Shown here: in pieces, positions 7,682 through 16,488 of the stretch | How positions within the stretch are numbered: the first letter of the stretch is position 1 | Layout: the number at the start of each line of letters is the position of its first letter | Notes under the pieces: generated by a model | Told to the model about the DNA's origin: nothing | Database searches by the model: none | Seen by the model: the letters and a program-made list of their open reading frames with translations, nothing else | NCBI GenBank assembly: GCA_934087065.1 | Contig: CAKOIS010000008.1 | Location: 1-39,850 of the forward strand | From: an uncultured Bacilli bacterium | Lineage (GTDB): Bacteria; Bacillota_I; Bacilli_A; RF39; UBA660 | Length of the DNA: 39,850 bases | Direction: 5' to 3' | Translations under genes and position numbers: made by a program

Positions 7682-7709
7682 AAAAAAAGAAAAACATTTT
7701 GTTTTTCTT
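7682..7709 (-). terminator. Intrinsic terminator after deoD
   Basis: Arms AAGAAAAAC / GTTTTTCTT (7687-7695 and 7701-7709) with a 5-nt loop, then a T-run on the minus strand. It closes the ezrA-ftsK-deoD unit. Confidence 0.75.
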
Positions 7710-7712
7710 AAA

Positions 7713-8423
7713 TTAGTCAATTTTTAAAGATGTTTCTAATGCAAGTTTAATCATACTATTAAAGCTTGTTTCTCTTTCTTCACTAGTAAGAGACGCACCT
7801 GTAATAAATGAGTCACTTATAGTAAGCAAGCAAGTTGCCATTTTGTTTAAGTGTTCGCTATTTGTAAGTAAGCTATACGACTCCATTTCAACGCACTTAC
7901 AGTTATGTTCATTGACTATATTATCAATGCTAAAACCTTCAGTATAAAAAGCTTCTGTAGAGTGTACTCTTCCACTTATTAAATTCATATTTAATTCTTT
8001 ACTTGTTTCTAGTACTAAATCATTTAATTGAGTGTTAGATACTACAATACTTTTATTGTCATTTATAAAGTCTTTTCTATAACTGCTAGTAGAATAAGAC
8101 TCTTCTACTAGAAATAACTCGTTAACATTTAAGTCTTTTACATAACTTCCTGCACTACCTATTCTTATGATAGCTTTTACATCATAAAAGTTAAATAGTT
8201 CATAACTATAGATACCCATTGAAGGAATACCCATGCCACTTGAAAATATAGTTACTTTTTTTCCTTTGTAAAATCCAGTGTATGCAGTTTCCTTTCTAAC
8301 ATCATTAACAAGTACTGGGTTATCTAGAAAATTCTTTGCAATGTATTCTACTCTTTTTGGGTCTCCTGGCATGATAACAACGTTTGCAATACTATCTTTT
8401 TCACTACTTATATGTGGTGTCAT
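7713..8423 (-). CDS. deoD: Purine nucleoside phosphorylase, DeoD type
   Basis: A 236-aa cytoplasmic enzyme that splits purine (deoxy)nucleosides with phosphate in nucleoside salvage. Visible motifs are MPGDPKR near residue 18 (phosphate binding), SSGMGIPSMGIYSYEL, IRIGSAGS, CVEMESYSLL (ribose/base contacts) and TISDS near the C-terminus with the catalytic Asp region. The length equals that of the hexameric bacterial family. The start overlaps the ftsK stop (ATGA), so the two are translationally coupled. Coupling of a salvage enzyme to the DNA translocase is unusual but may only reflect genome compaction. Confidence 0.95.
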   Translation of the reverse strand: MTPHISSEKDSIANVVIMPGDPKRVEYIAKNFLDNPVLVNDVRKETAYTGFYKGKKVTIFSSGMGIPSMGIYSYELFNFYDVKAIIRIGSAGSYVKDLNVNELFLVEESYSTSSYRKDFINDNKSIVVSNTQLNDLVLETSKELNMNLISGRVHSTEAFYTEGFSIDNIVNEHNCKCVEMESYSLLTNSEHLNKMATCLLTISDSFITGASLTSEERETSFNSMIKLALETSLKID

Positions 8424-10621
8424 TCTTCTTCACTTCCTGTTTCTTCTTTATTCATTTTGAATAATACTTCTCTAGGTTTACTTCCGTTTTGTGGTCCGAT
8501 TATGCCTCTTTCTTCTAGTAAATCTATTATTCTAGCCGCACGGTTGTAACCTAAACGATACTTTCTTTGAATAAGACTTGCACTTATTTTACCAGTTCTT
8601 ACTGCAAACTCAACTATTTCGTTATATAGTGGGTCGTCTTCTTCCATTTTGCTAGTATTTTCAAGTTCTTTTTGTTCTTCTTGTGGACTCTTATCTAAGT
8701 TAGTCATTTTTTCATCATACTTTGGTGTTCCACTTCTTTTTACAAATTCTACAACTCTATTGATTTCCTCGTCACTTACAAATGAACCTTGAATTCTTAT
8801 TGGACTAGGTTCTCCAGGTGGTAAGAATAACATGTCCCCTTTACCAAGAAGTTTTTCTGCTCCACCCATATCAAGTATAGTTCTTGAGTCAACGTTACTT
8901 GATACCATAAAGCTTATTCTTGTAGGAATGTTTGACTTAATAAGTCCTGTTATTACATCTGTACTAGGTCTTTGTGTTGCGACAATTAAGTGTATACCTG
9001 CAGCACGAGCAAGTTGTGTAATTCTCATTATACTTTCTTCTACTTCTTTACTAGCTACCATCATTAAGTCTGCTAACTCATCAATTATTACTAATATAAA
9101 TGGAAGTTTCTCTAGTTCTGGTTTTCTTGATTTATTTTTTTCTACATATTCATTATAACTAGCAATATTTCTTGTACCAGTATTTGCGAACATCTCATAT
9201 CTTTCTTCCATTATTAAGCAAACCTTTTGTAAAGCTACTGCTGCTTTTTTAGGGTCAGTTACTACTGGACGCATTAAGTGTGGAACTCCTTCGTAACAAT
9301 TAAGTTCTACTTTTTTAGGGTCAACTAAAATCATTTTTACTTCATCAGGTTTTGCACGCATTAGAATTGAAGTTATTATATTGTTTATACAAACTGATTT
9401 ACCACTACCTGTGGAACCTGCAATCAGCATGTGTGGTGCTTTGTTGATTTCAAAATATTGAATGTTACCCATTATGTCTAGTCCTAGAGGCGCTAAAAGT
9501 TTTGAATTATCTAACTTTTTAGGTATACCAGCTAGAATGTCTTTCATTTTAACTTCACTAGTTTTAGGGTTAGGTATTTCTATTCCTATTGTGCTCTTTC
9601 CTGGTATCGGTGCTTGTATTCTTACATCTTTTGCAGCAAGTGCTAAAGCAATTTCTCTATTTATACTAAGTATTTTATTTACCTTAGTACCTGCTTTTAT
9701 TTCAATTTCATATTGTGTTACAGTAGGACCTACGTGTACTTCTTTTACTCTACCCATTATTCCAAAGTCATTAAATACTTGTTCAAGTATCTTATTATTT
9801 CTAGTAATAAATTCAGTTGAATCTACTTTTCCCCTGTTTTTACTACCAACCAAAAGGTCAAGTGGTGGCAAAACATAAGGTTCATCATTCTTAATTTCTT
9901 TTTCTTCATAAGCTACTTCTTCTAAATGTGTCATTTGTGGTTTTTGTATAGGAAGTTCGTTTATGTTAGTAATTACTACTTTATTATCTTCTTCATTTTC
10001 TTTATTATCTAGTTCTGTTTCTCCCTCTTTTGCCATTTCTTCAATTGATTTAGGTTTTTTCTTAAATGGCTTTGTTAAAAATGCAAACACATCACTTAAG
10101 GTAATATCAAATAGCATGATTATACCGAAAAGTGTAAATACAGCACACACTATAAGTGTACCAGTTATATCAAATAAACTAACGAATGCCGTACTTAGTA
10201 AAGCTCCTATAATACCGCCACCTGTAAAATTAACCATATTAAAATTATCAAATGTTGCCACTACATTATTAACAGTAGTTTCTATTATTTTAGCTCCACT
10301 TAAGTCATTATCTTTTATATATTTAATATGAGCTAAGATTAAAAGAGTAACTACTAAAATGTATACACCAAGTAGTCTACTAGACATATATGTTGGACTT
10401 TTTCTCTTAATTAGTATGATAAGTCCTACTAAAAGACACATCAAAAGAAATAGTACATACCATGTTCCAAATAAGAACACGGCAAAACTTCTAATTAATC
10501 TCCCAATTGGGCCAAACCTACCTACACCTAATATACCTATTAAAATTAAACCTAATCCCTCAAGTTCTTTTGTATAAGGAAATTCAGTTTTTACTTCATT
10601 TGATACTTTTTTCTTTGCCAT
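8420..10621 (-). CDS. ftsK: DNA translocase FtsK/SpoIIIE
   Basis: A 733-aa membrane-bound motor that pumps chromosomal DNA through the closing septum (division and, in spore formers, the forespore). Four to five membrane segments lie in the first 190 residues, followed by an acidic linker. The motor domain has Walker A GSTGSGKSVC and Walker B FILVIIDELADLMM, and LARAAGIHLIVATQRPSTDV. The C-terminal gamma winged helix (LIQRKYRLGYNRAARIIDLL) reads KOPS/SRS sites. The start ATG follows AGGGAG; a GTG three codons earlier is less likely. It lies 12 nt after ezrA. FtsK and SpoIIIE cannot be told apart from sequence alone. Confidence 0.95.
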   Translation of the reverse strand: MAKKKVSNEVKTEFPYTKELEGLGLILIGILGVGRFGPIGRLIRSFAVFLFGTWYVLFLLMCLLVGLIILIKRKSPTYMSSRLLGVYILVVTLLILAHIKYIKDNDLSGAKIIETTVNNVVATFDNFNMVNFTGGGIIGALLSTAFVSLFDITGTLIVCAVFTLFGIIMLFDITLSDVFAFLTKPFKKKPKSIEEMAKEGETELDNKENEEDNKVVITNINELPIQKPQMTHLEEVAYEEKEIKNDEPYVLPPLDLLVGSKNRGKVDSTEFITRNNKILEQVFNDFGIMGRVKEVHVGPTVTQYEIEIKAGTKVNKILSINREIALALAAKDVRIQAPIPGKSTIGIEIPNPKTSEVKMKDILAGIPKKLDNSKLLAPLGLDIMGNIQYFEINKAPHMLIAGSTGSGKSVCINNIITSILMRAKPDEVKMILVDPKKVELNCYEGVPHLMRPVVTDPKKAAVALQKVCLIMEERYEMFANTGTRNIASYNEYVEKNKSRKPELEKLPFILVIIDELADLMMVASKEVEESIMRITQLARAAGIHLIVATQRPSTDVITGLIKSNIPTRISFMVSSNVDSRTILDMGGAEKLLGKGDMLFLPPGEPSPIRIQGSFVSDEEINRVVEFVKRSGTPKYDEKMTNLDKSPQEEQKELENTSKMEEDDPLYNEIVEFAVRTGKISASLIQRKYRLGYNRAARIIDLLEERGIIGPQNGSKPREVLFKMNKEETGSEEE

Positions 10622-10633
10622 AACTACCACTCC

Positions 10634-12352
10634 CTAACTTTCAAAAGCACTTATTAATTTTTTATGAATACCTGGTTCAATTCTATTAAGTGCATTTAAT
10701 GTTGTTTCTAAACTTTTTTTATAGTCTCCACTTAAAAATTCTTTTTCTGCTTTTTCTAAAGTCATATCCATTTCTTTATAACTACTTCTATATCTATTTG
10801 CATATACTATTGCCATTTCGGCAAGACCTGCTGTTTTTGTTAGTTCACTACTTAATGTGTAAAGCTTAAGTACTAAGTCTCTACCAGTGTCAACTCTTGT
10901 ATTTAAGTCACTTATTACAATTGGCTTTTTATCTAATTCAGCTATTATCTCGTTTATTCCTTCTTTTGCCTCAGACAACTCTACAAAGTAATTTTTAGGT
11001 AAAACTGGAATTTTGTAACTCTTTATTTTAGCCTTAGCATCTTTTAAAATAGTTCTAATTTCAGTAAGTTGTTCACGAGCACGGTACTCATCTTCTTTTA
11101 AACTTCCTAAACTCTTAATTGTGCTTTCTAATTTATCTTCTGTTTTAGCAATTCTTACACTTATTAACTCACAGTCATTACTTAGTCTACTATAAGGTAT
11201 TGTTCTTGTTAATGTTCTATCATTAATTTGTTTAAATGAGTCTTTTTCGCTAGTAATTTCTTTACTTATCACGTCAAGTGTATTTAATTCTTCATTTGTA
11301 AGAGCATAAGTTTCTTTTAATATGCTTACTTCTTCATAAATATTCTTTATTACTGAAGATAATCTATTTAATTTATTTTGAATGCTATTCATATATTCTT
11401 CATATTCTTTTTTAGCATGTCTTTCTTTATCAAAGTCTCCAAATAAACTCTCAAAATAATCTAGTATTGTCTTAAGTTCAAATATGCTATCAGATAAATT
11501 AAGCATTTTTAGTCTGTCAAATATATCGTTAATCTTCTTTTCGCTTTCTTCAATGTTGTAGTCTAGATTAATGTATTCAATATTATATCCATCTTTCTTC
11601 ATTTTATTTGCTGTAGCTAAAATGTCGTTTATCTTTTTAGGTATAACCATTTTCCCTAGAAGAATTACTGTAGGAGTTTCGTCTATTACTATCTTGATAT
11701 TCTTAATTAAATCATCTAAAGCGTGTACTATTTTTCCTACTTCTTCATAGTTATTTTGTTCCATTACAATTTCAAAAGCACTCAAAAGCTTATTGATGTT
11801 TTCAAATTGAAGGTCAATTCTAGCTTCCATTCCTTTGTAGTCATTAATGTTTGATGTGTACTTATTTACTACTTCTCTATAAATGCTCTTTAGTTTAGTA
11901 ACTGCATTTCTGTTTCTTTCTTCACTTAAGGTTACTTCTTTAACGTCTTCTAAAAGTAGTTCCATATCTGTTTTAACATAGTAAATATCAATTTCTGTTT
12001 TAGCTAGTTCATATCCTGCTTCTTTGTACTTTTTGTTTTCTATTAATTCTTCACATGTTAAAAGACTATCTGTAAGTCTAGGAATGTCTTCTTTTTCAAT
12101 AGTGTTATACCTTTTTTCCCATTTCTTATACATATTTTCTAGAGTTTCACTATTAATTAAGGCTTTAACTTTTTCCATTTCAGTTAAAATACCACTAGAA
12201 ATAATTAGGTTTTTCAGTGTCTCTAACCTAGTTAACTCACTTTCTAGTTTCTTTTTATTATTCTTTTCCATTAAATATATAGTAACAATTATTAAGATAA
12301 AACCTAATAAGTATATAGATATTGCAATTAAAATAGCCATGTTATTACTCAT
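10634..12352 (-). CDS. ezrA: Septation ring regulator EzrA
   Basis: A 572-aa protein, as long as EzrA of other Bacilli. A single N-terminal membrane segment (about residues 5-27, inside-out topology) is followed by five spectrin-like coiled-coil stretches. Recognisable parts are WEKRYNTIEKEDIPRLTDSL, then ELAKTEIDIYYVKTDMELLL, and YKEMDMTLEKAEKEFLSGDY near the end. EzrA binds FtsZ, limits Z-ring formation to midcell and recruits penicillin-binding proteins. It is encoded just ahead of ftsK, so two division proteins share a unit. RBS GAGAGTAGGTG precedes the ATG. Confidence 0.92.
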   Translation of the reverse strand: MSNNMAILIAISIYLLGFILIIVTIYLMEKNNKKKLESELTRLETLKNLIISSGILTEMEKVKALINSETLENMYKKWEKRYNTIEKEDIPRLTDSLLTCEELIENKKYKEAGYELAKTEIDIYYVKTDMELLLEDVKEVTLSEERNRNAVTKLKSIYREVVNKYTSNINDYKGMEARIDLQFENINKLLSAFEIVMEQNNYEEVGKIVHALDDLIKNIKIVIDETPTVILLGKMVIPKKINDILATANKMKKDGYNIEYINLDYNIEESEKKINDIFDRLKMLNLSDSIFELKTILDYFESLFGDFDKERHAKKEYEEYMNSIQNKLNRLSSVIKNIYEEVSILKETYALTNEELNTLDVISKEITSEKDSFKQINDRTLTRTIPYSRLSNDCELISVRIAKTEDKLESTIKSLGSLKEDEYRAREQLTEIRTILKDAKAKIKSYKIPVLPKNYFVELSEAKEGINEIIAELDKKPIVISDLNTRVDTGRDLVLKLYTLSSELTKTAGLAEMAIVYANRYRSSYKEMDMTLEKAEKEFLSGDYKKSLETTLNALNRIEPGIHKKLISAFES

Positions 12353-12414
12353 GTTTACACCTACTCTCTATATACTATTTTATCACAAAGAAGTGAATTC
12401 TAAAAGTATAAAAT

Positions 12415-12446
12415 GAAAAAAGTTACTACTATTTTATGAGTAACTT
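12415..12446 (-). terminator. Intrinsic terminator overlapping the stop of the 159-aa gene
   Basis: Arms AAGTTACT / AGTAACTT (12420-12427 and 12439-12446), then T-run on the minus strand. It isolates the 159-aa gene from ezrA, which therefore needs its own promoter; only a weak extended -10 (TGTGATAAAAT) is visible before ezrA. Confidence 0.7.
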
Positions 12447-12908
12447 AATATTTTCTAACTTTTCATCAATTATATAGTCTTTTCTAAAAACTTCTTCTAC
12501 TGCGTATACATAGTTATCAAGTAAATTAAGTCTATCTAACTTTTTAAAGAAATTTAATAGTTCAGTATAATTACATACATTATTTTTGATTACTTTAAAC
12601 TTAATCATATCATAGTCATTAATGCTTCTACCATATACCATAGTTTTACCATCAGTAGTCTTTTCCCATTTTAAACTACTTATATCAAGGTTAGTATCAG
12701 TGACAAACTCTTTTGAGTCAGCTAGTTTAAACTTAAATAAGAAGTCTTCAACAAATATTACTTGCGCTTCTTTAGGTAAGCCATAGCTATTAAATATTTC
12801 ACATAAGCACTTTCTTGAAGCAAATTTGCTATTATATCCATCACTTATAAAGTCATAACCTTTTGTAATATTTTTAGCGTCAATTATATAAAATTTTCTG
12901 TTTTTCAT
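12429..12908 (-). CDS. Hypothetical protein, 159 aa
   Basis: A soluble, mixed alpha/beta protein with no membrane segment. The start ATG has GAGAGGAAA upstream, and the gene is closed by its own terminator, so it is a single-gene unit between rpsD (divergent) and ezrA. The pattern YIIDAKNITKGYDFISDGYN near the N-terminus and the helical C-terminal third match nothing I know. Confidence 0.6.
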   Translation of the reverse strand: MKNRKFYIIDAKNITKGYDFISDGYNSKFASRKCLCEIFNSYGLPKEAQVIFVEDFLFKFKLADSKEFVTDTNLDISSLKWEKTTDGKTMVYGRSINDYDMIKFKVIKNNVCNYTELLNFFKKLDRLNLLDNYVYAVEEVFRKDYIIDEKLENIKLLIK

Positions 12909-12969
12909 TGTATTTTTCCTCTCGTGACATCTATAATATCATGTTTTTTAAGAAAAATAAAGAAAAAAC

Positions 12970-12998
12970 TTGAAATTCACACTGTTTTTTAGTATAAT
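12970..12998 (+). promoter_or_regulatory. Sigma-A promoter of rpsD
   Basis: -35 TTGAAA (12970-12975), 17-nt spacer, -10 TATAAT (12993-12998). Confidence 0.8.
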
Positions 12999-13004
12999 TT
13001 ATCT

Positions 13005-13155
13005 CATGGAAGAAATGGCGACTTTATTAATTAAGTAACGCGTTTATTGAGTGAATTATACTAGTAGTTATAAGCCAATAATGAAAGTTCAAAGTAAACA
13101 CCCTACTTATGAGAATAGAGACTATCTTTCAAATATTATGAAAGGAAGTGTAATA
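13005..13155 (+). promoter_or_regulatory. Long 5' leader of rpsD, candidate S4 autoregulatory RNA
   Basis: About 150 transcribed bases precede the rpsD start, long for a single-gene unit. S4 of Firmicutes represses its own mRNA by binding a leader pseudoknot, so a regulatory role is expected. I could not draw the pseudoknot with certainty. A short reading frame open from 13051 into rpsD is in frame but has no ribosome site. Confidence 0.4.
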
Positions 13156-13755
13156 ATGGCAAGATATACAGGACCAGCTTTTAAGAAAAGTAGAAGACTT
13201 GGTTTCAGTACATTAGAAAGTGGTAAAGAACTTAGAAAAAGAACTAGCGCTCCTGGACAACATGGAACTAGTAGAAAAAAACTAAGTGAATATGGTATAC
13301 AACTTGCTGAAAAGCAAAAGGTAAGAATTATGTATGGTCTTACTGAAAAGCAATTCAAGAAAACATTTGAAGCTGCTGGTAAGAAAAAAGGTATGCATGG
13401 TACTAACCTATTAATCATGCTTGAAAGCAGACTTGATAATATCGTTTATCGTATGGGACTATCTAAAACTAGAAGAAGTGCTAGACAAATCGTTAATCAT
13501 GGACATATTCTAGTTAATGGTAAATCTGTAGATATTCCTTCATATCAAGTTAAACCAGGTGACATTATTAGTGTTAAAGAAAGTTCTATGAACCATCCAG
13601 TTATCAATGAATGCTTAGAGTCAAAATTAAGTAATGCAAGTTTCGTTACATTTGATGCTAAGAAAAAAGAAGGAACTTATGTAAGATATCCTGAGAGAGA
13701 AGAACTTAATGCTGAAATTAATGAGTCACTTATCGTTGAATACTACAACAGATAG
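13156..13755 (+). CDS. rpsD: 30S ribosomal protein S4
   Basis: A 199-aa primary 16S rRNA-binding protein that nucleates assembly of the 30S subunit. MARYTGPAFKKSRRLGFS opens the protein, the S4 RNA-binding fold is at about residues 88-150 (MLESRLDNIVYRMGLSKTRR, then RQIVNHGHILVNGKSVDIPS), and the tail ends EYYNR. The start ATG follows AAAGGAAGTGTAATA. The Cys zinc motif found in some S4 proteins is absent. It has its own promoter, long leader and terminator and is one of three plus-strand genes. Confidence 0.97.
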   Translation: MARYTGPAFKKSRRLGFSTLESGKELRKRTSAPGQHGTSRKKLSEYGIQLAEKQKVRIMYGLTEKQFKKTFEAAGKKKGMHGTNLLIMLESRLDNIVYRMGLSKTRRSARQIVNHGHILVNGKSVDIPSYQVKPGDIISVKESSMNHPVINECLESKLSNASFVTFDAKKKEGTYVRYPEREELNAEINESLIVEYYNR

Positions 13756-13761
13756 TAAAAG

Positions 13762-13787
13762 AAGTTTCCAGAAATGGAAGCTTTTTT
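13762..13787 (+). terminator. Intrinsic terminator of rpsD
   Basis: Stem AAGTTTCCA / TGGAAGCTT around a GAAA tetraloop (13762-13783), then six T. Confidence 0.9.
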
Positions 13788-13796
13788 ATATATTAA

Positions 13797-13821
13797 AATA
13801 CTACCTTATCATGGTAGTATT
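13797..13821. terminator. Bidirectional hairpin terminator
   Basis: Arms AATACTACC / GGTAGTATT (13797-13805, 13813-13821), with T-rich sequence on both sides. It could back up rpsD termination and also close the decayed minus-strand gene whose stop is at 13824. Confidence 0.6.
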
Positions 13822-13823
13822 TA

Positions 13824-14074
13824 TTATTTTAGTACACAAGCGCCTTGTTCTTGTTCCATTGCTGTTTTATCAGTCTTTTTAATACTTACTATTTCTTTAG
13901 TTTGACTAATTATATTTCTATTATTGTCATATCTTATTTCTGTGTGATATGTTGTAACTATCTACTTCACTATTTAAATTAGATAATTAATATAGTTGTA
14001 ATAATAAGTATAGCAAGTAAAATTACAGATAATAAGTATGGTATTATTTTTTTTATATGTTTTATTTTCTTTTT
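13824..14074 (-). pseudogene. Remnant of a small membrane protein gene
   Basis: The 326-base gap between rpsD and ftsZ holds two minus-strand open stretches in different frames and neither has an ATG in place. 13979-14074 encodes a clear membrane segment (IIPYLLSVILLAILIITTIL). 13824-13961 encodes a hydrophilic tail (TEIRYDNNRNIISQTKEIV, ending GACVLK) and stops just before a hairpin terminator. Together they look like one small single-pass protein broken by a frameshift and loss of the start. Chance open frames in AT-rich DNA cannot be ruled out. Confidence 0.35.
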
Positions 14075-14090
14075 TTATAATAATAGTATT

Positions 14091-14114
14091 AAAAAGACTA
14101 GTTTTTAACTAGCC
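14091..14114 (-). terminator. Intrinsic terminator of ftsA-ftsZ
   Basis: Eight-bp stem GGCTAGTT / AACTAGTC (14107-14114 and 14096-14103, one G-U), loop AAA, then five T on the minus strand. It begins at the ftsZ stop codon. Confidence 0.85.
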
Positions 14115-15175
14115 TATATATCTCTATTTCTTAAGAATGGTGGCAAATCATCATCGTCATCGTTACTTAATACTTCTATTTTTTCTTTATTTGCACCATA
14201 TGGTTGATAAAGAGGTTCACTTTCGTCTTCAAAACCTGTTGCAATTACTGTTACTATAGCTTCGTCACTAAGTGCTTCATTTACAACTGCACCAAATATA
14301 ATGTTAATATCTGTATTAGCTGCTGCACGAATTACTTCGGCTGCATCTTCTGCTTCAAATAATGTTAAGCTGTTTCCACCAGTAATGTTTATGATACAAT
14401 CAGTTGCACCATTGATAGTTGTTTCAAGTAGTGGACTACTTACAGCTTGTTTAGCTGCTTCAATAGCACGGTTATCTCCAAAACCAACGCCAATACCAAT
14501 TAATGCTTGACCCCTGTTTTCCATAATTGCTTTAACATCAGCAAAATCTAGGTTAACAAGTCCTGGGACACTAATTAAGTCACTGATTGATTGAACACCA
14601 AGTCTAAGAACATTGTCTACTTCTTTAAATGCATCCATCATTGGAGTTGACTTATCAATTATATCTCTTAATCTATCATTTGGAATTACTACAAATGTAT
14701 CAACATGTTTCTTTAACTCATCTAGTCCAAGAAGTGCATGGTCCATTCTTTTCTTTCCTTCAAATTTAAATGGTTTTGTAACTATTGCTACTGTAAGAGC
14801 ACCTAGTCCTTGAGCAATTTCAGCGATAACTGGTGCAGCACCTGTACCTGTTCCACCACCTAAACCACATGTAACGAAAACCATGTCAGCTCCTCTTAGA
14901 GCATCTTCTATTTCGTTTCTACTTTCAAGTGCAGCTTCTCTACCCACTTCAGGGTCAGCTCCAGCACCTAAGCCATCAGTAATGGATGCACCTATTTGAA
15001 GTTTTGTCTCAGCTAAGCTTGTATTTAATACTTGTAAATCTGTATTAGCAACAATAAACTCTACTCCTTTAAGTCCAGATTCTATCATTCTGTTAACAGC
15101 ATTACAGCCGCCTCCACCTACACCTATTACTTTAATTTTTGCTATTTGTAACATTTCTAACGGATTACCTTGCAT
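14114..15175 (-). CDS. ftsZ: Cell division protein FtsZ
   Basis: A 353-aa tubulin-like GTPase that forms the Z-ring at midcell. GVGGGGCNAVNRM near residue 15, the tubulin signature GLGGGTGTGAAP near residue 105, synergy-loop region NLDFADVKAIM near 205, an acidic linker and the conserved C-terminal peptide PPFLRNRD, which contacts FtsA and EzrA. The linker is short. ATG has TTAGGAGG upstream. It follows ftsA by 11 nt. In Bacillus spoIIGA-sigE come after ftsZ; here they lie about 21 kb away. Confidence 0.98.
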   Translation of the reverse strand: MQGNPLEMLQIAKIKVIGVGGGGCNAVNRMIESGLKGVEFIVANTDLQVLNTSLAETKLQIGASITDGLGAGADPEVGREAALESRNEIEDALRGADMVFVTCGLGGGTGTGAAPVIAEIAQGLGALTVAIVTKPFKFEGKKRMDHALLGLDELKKHVDTFVVIPNDRLRDIIDKSTPMMDAFKEVDNVLRLGVQSISDLISVPGLVNLDFADVKAIMENRGQALIGIGVGFGDNRAIEAAKQAVSSPLLETTINGATDCIINITGGNSLTLFEAEDAAEVIRAAANTDINIIFGAVVNEALSDEAIVTVIATGFEDESEPLYQPYGANKEKIEVLSNDDDDDLPPFLRNRDI

Positions 15176-15186
15176 AATCTAACCTC

Positions 15187-16425
15187 CTAATTATCAAAAA
15201 AGTAACTATATACTTTTCCTATTATACTGCCATCGTCAATTTTTTTCTTTTCATTAAATAATAATTCTTGTTCTTCTTCACTTACAGTAGATGCTAGTTT
15301 TTCTCTAAATTTTAATTTAGCATCATATAATTTAATAAATCCAAGGGCACTACTGAAAGAATTATTTCTAACACCTAACTCACTTACTTTAGAAACTTTC
15401 ATATCTTTACCAAAGACTTCTTTAAAAACTAAGTTAAATCCATCTATCTCAGTTATGCCTCCTGTAACTATTATATAACTAATTTCCTCTTTTGTTAAGA
15501 GGTTAATTTGTTTTTTTGAAAGTTCTAGTATTTCTCTTACCCTAGAATGTACTATATCACTTACTTCGTACTGATTTATTTTAATATTTTCTTCTGATTT
15601 TGTCAAGACTTCACATATATCATTCATACTCGCTTTTTCTTTGTGTGCTACTGCAAAAGTCTCTTTTAATTTCTTACTATCTTCTAATTTTAAGTCATAT
15701 ATGTAACTTATATCTCTATCAATATTTCTTCCACCTATATCAAGTACTTCTGTGTTAATAAGTGTGTCTTCTTTAATAATACTAACTTCAGTTTTAGCGT
15801 GTCCTATATTTATAACTGCTACATTCTTATCTTTCATTTTATCAGTTCTAAATTCGTAGTAATCGCATATTCCTCCAAAAGATAAGTCTACTACTTTTAC
15901 TCCTAAATTTTCTAAAATTGCAATTAATGGGTATATACTTTTTTTAGGTGCCATTGCTAGCATAGTGTTTGCTGAGACTTTAAAAGCTTCCATTCCTTTA
16001 GGGTCAGTTACTACTTCTTTTTCATTTATTATGAAGTACATGGGACTTACGCTTACTAGTTCTAGGTTTGGACTAACTCTATTATAAACACTTGCTTGTA
16101 AGCTTCTAGTGATGTCTTCTCCTGTTACTATCATTTCATCTCTTGAAATAGTAGTGTATCCTTCACTTTTAACAAATGATGCAAAATATGATGGTACACA
16201 AAGTATAACTTTATTAATTTTAGTCCCTATTACACCTTCTACTTCTTTAAAAGCTTCTTTTAAACTAAGAATAACTTCTTCTTCATTTACTACTATTCCC
16301 TTTTTAATACCCTTACTATTAACCTTTGATACTGCAAGAACAAATAATTTCTCTTTATATATCTCACCAACAATTAATTTAATACTATTTGTTCCAATGT
16401 CTAAACTAGTTATTATTTGTTTCAT
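15187..16425 (-). CDS. ftsA: Cell division protein FtsA
   Basis: A 412-aa actin-like ATPase that ties FtsZ to the membrane. SLDIGTNSIKLIVGEI is phosphate loop 1, VINIGHAKTEVSII is phosphate loop 2, and YIIVTGGITEIDGF is the adenosine motif. The SHS2 (1C) insert occupies about residues 84-165. The C-terminus IIGKVYSYFFDN is an amphipathic membrane-targeting helix. The ATG used follows GGAG at 6 nt; a start four codons upstream overlaps the ribosome site. It has its own promoter at 16453-16481. Confidence 0.95.
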   Translation of the reverse strand: MKQIITSLDIGTNSIKLIVGEIYKEKLFVLAVSKVNSKGIKKGIVVNEEEVILSLKEAFKEVEGVIGTKINKVILCVPSYFASFVKSEGYTTISRDEMIVTGEDITRSLQASVYNRVSPNLELVSVSPMYFIINEKEVVTDPKGMEAFKVSANTMLAMAPKKSIYPLIAILENLGVKVVDLSFGGICDYYEFRTDKMKDKNVAVINIGHAKTEVSIIKEDTLINTEVLDIGGRNIDRDISYIYDLKLEDSKKLKETFAVAHKEKASMNDICEVLTKSEENIKINQYEVSDIVHSRVREILELSKKQINLLTKEEISYIIVTGGITEIDGFNLVFKEVFGKDMKVSKVSELGVRNNSFSSALGFIKLYDAKLKFREKLASTVSEEEQELLFNEKKKIDDGSIIGKVYSYFFDN

Positions 16426-16452
16426 ATTACACTCCATATCTTTCTAACACTA

Positions 16453-16481
16453 ATTATATCAAAAAACTAAAGAATAATAAA
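16453..16481 (-). promoter_or_regulatory. Extended -10 promoter of ftsA-ftsZ
   Basis: TGATATAAT (TG-n-TATAAT; -10 at 16453-16458) with a weak -35 TTTATT (16476-16481), spacer 17. Confidence 0.6.
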
Positions 16482-16488
16482 GTATATT

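Noticed and set aside
13122..13418. 98-codon minus-strand frame opposite rpsD
   Set aside because: Complementary shadow of the S4 gene.
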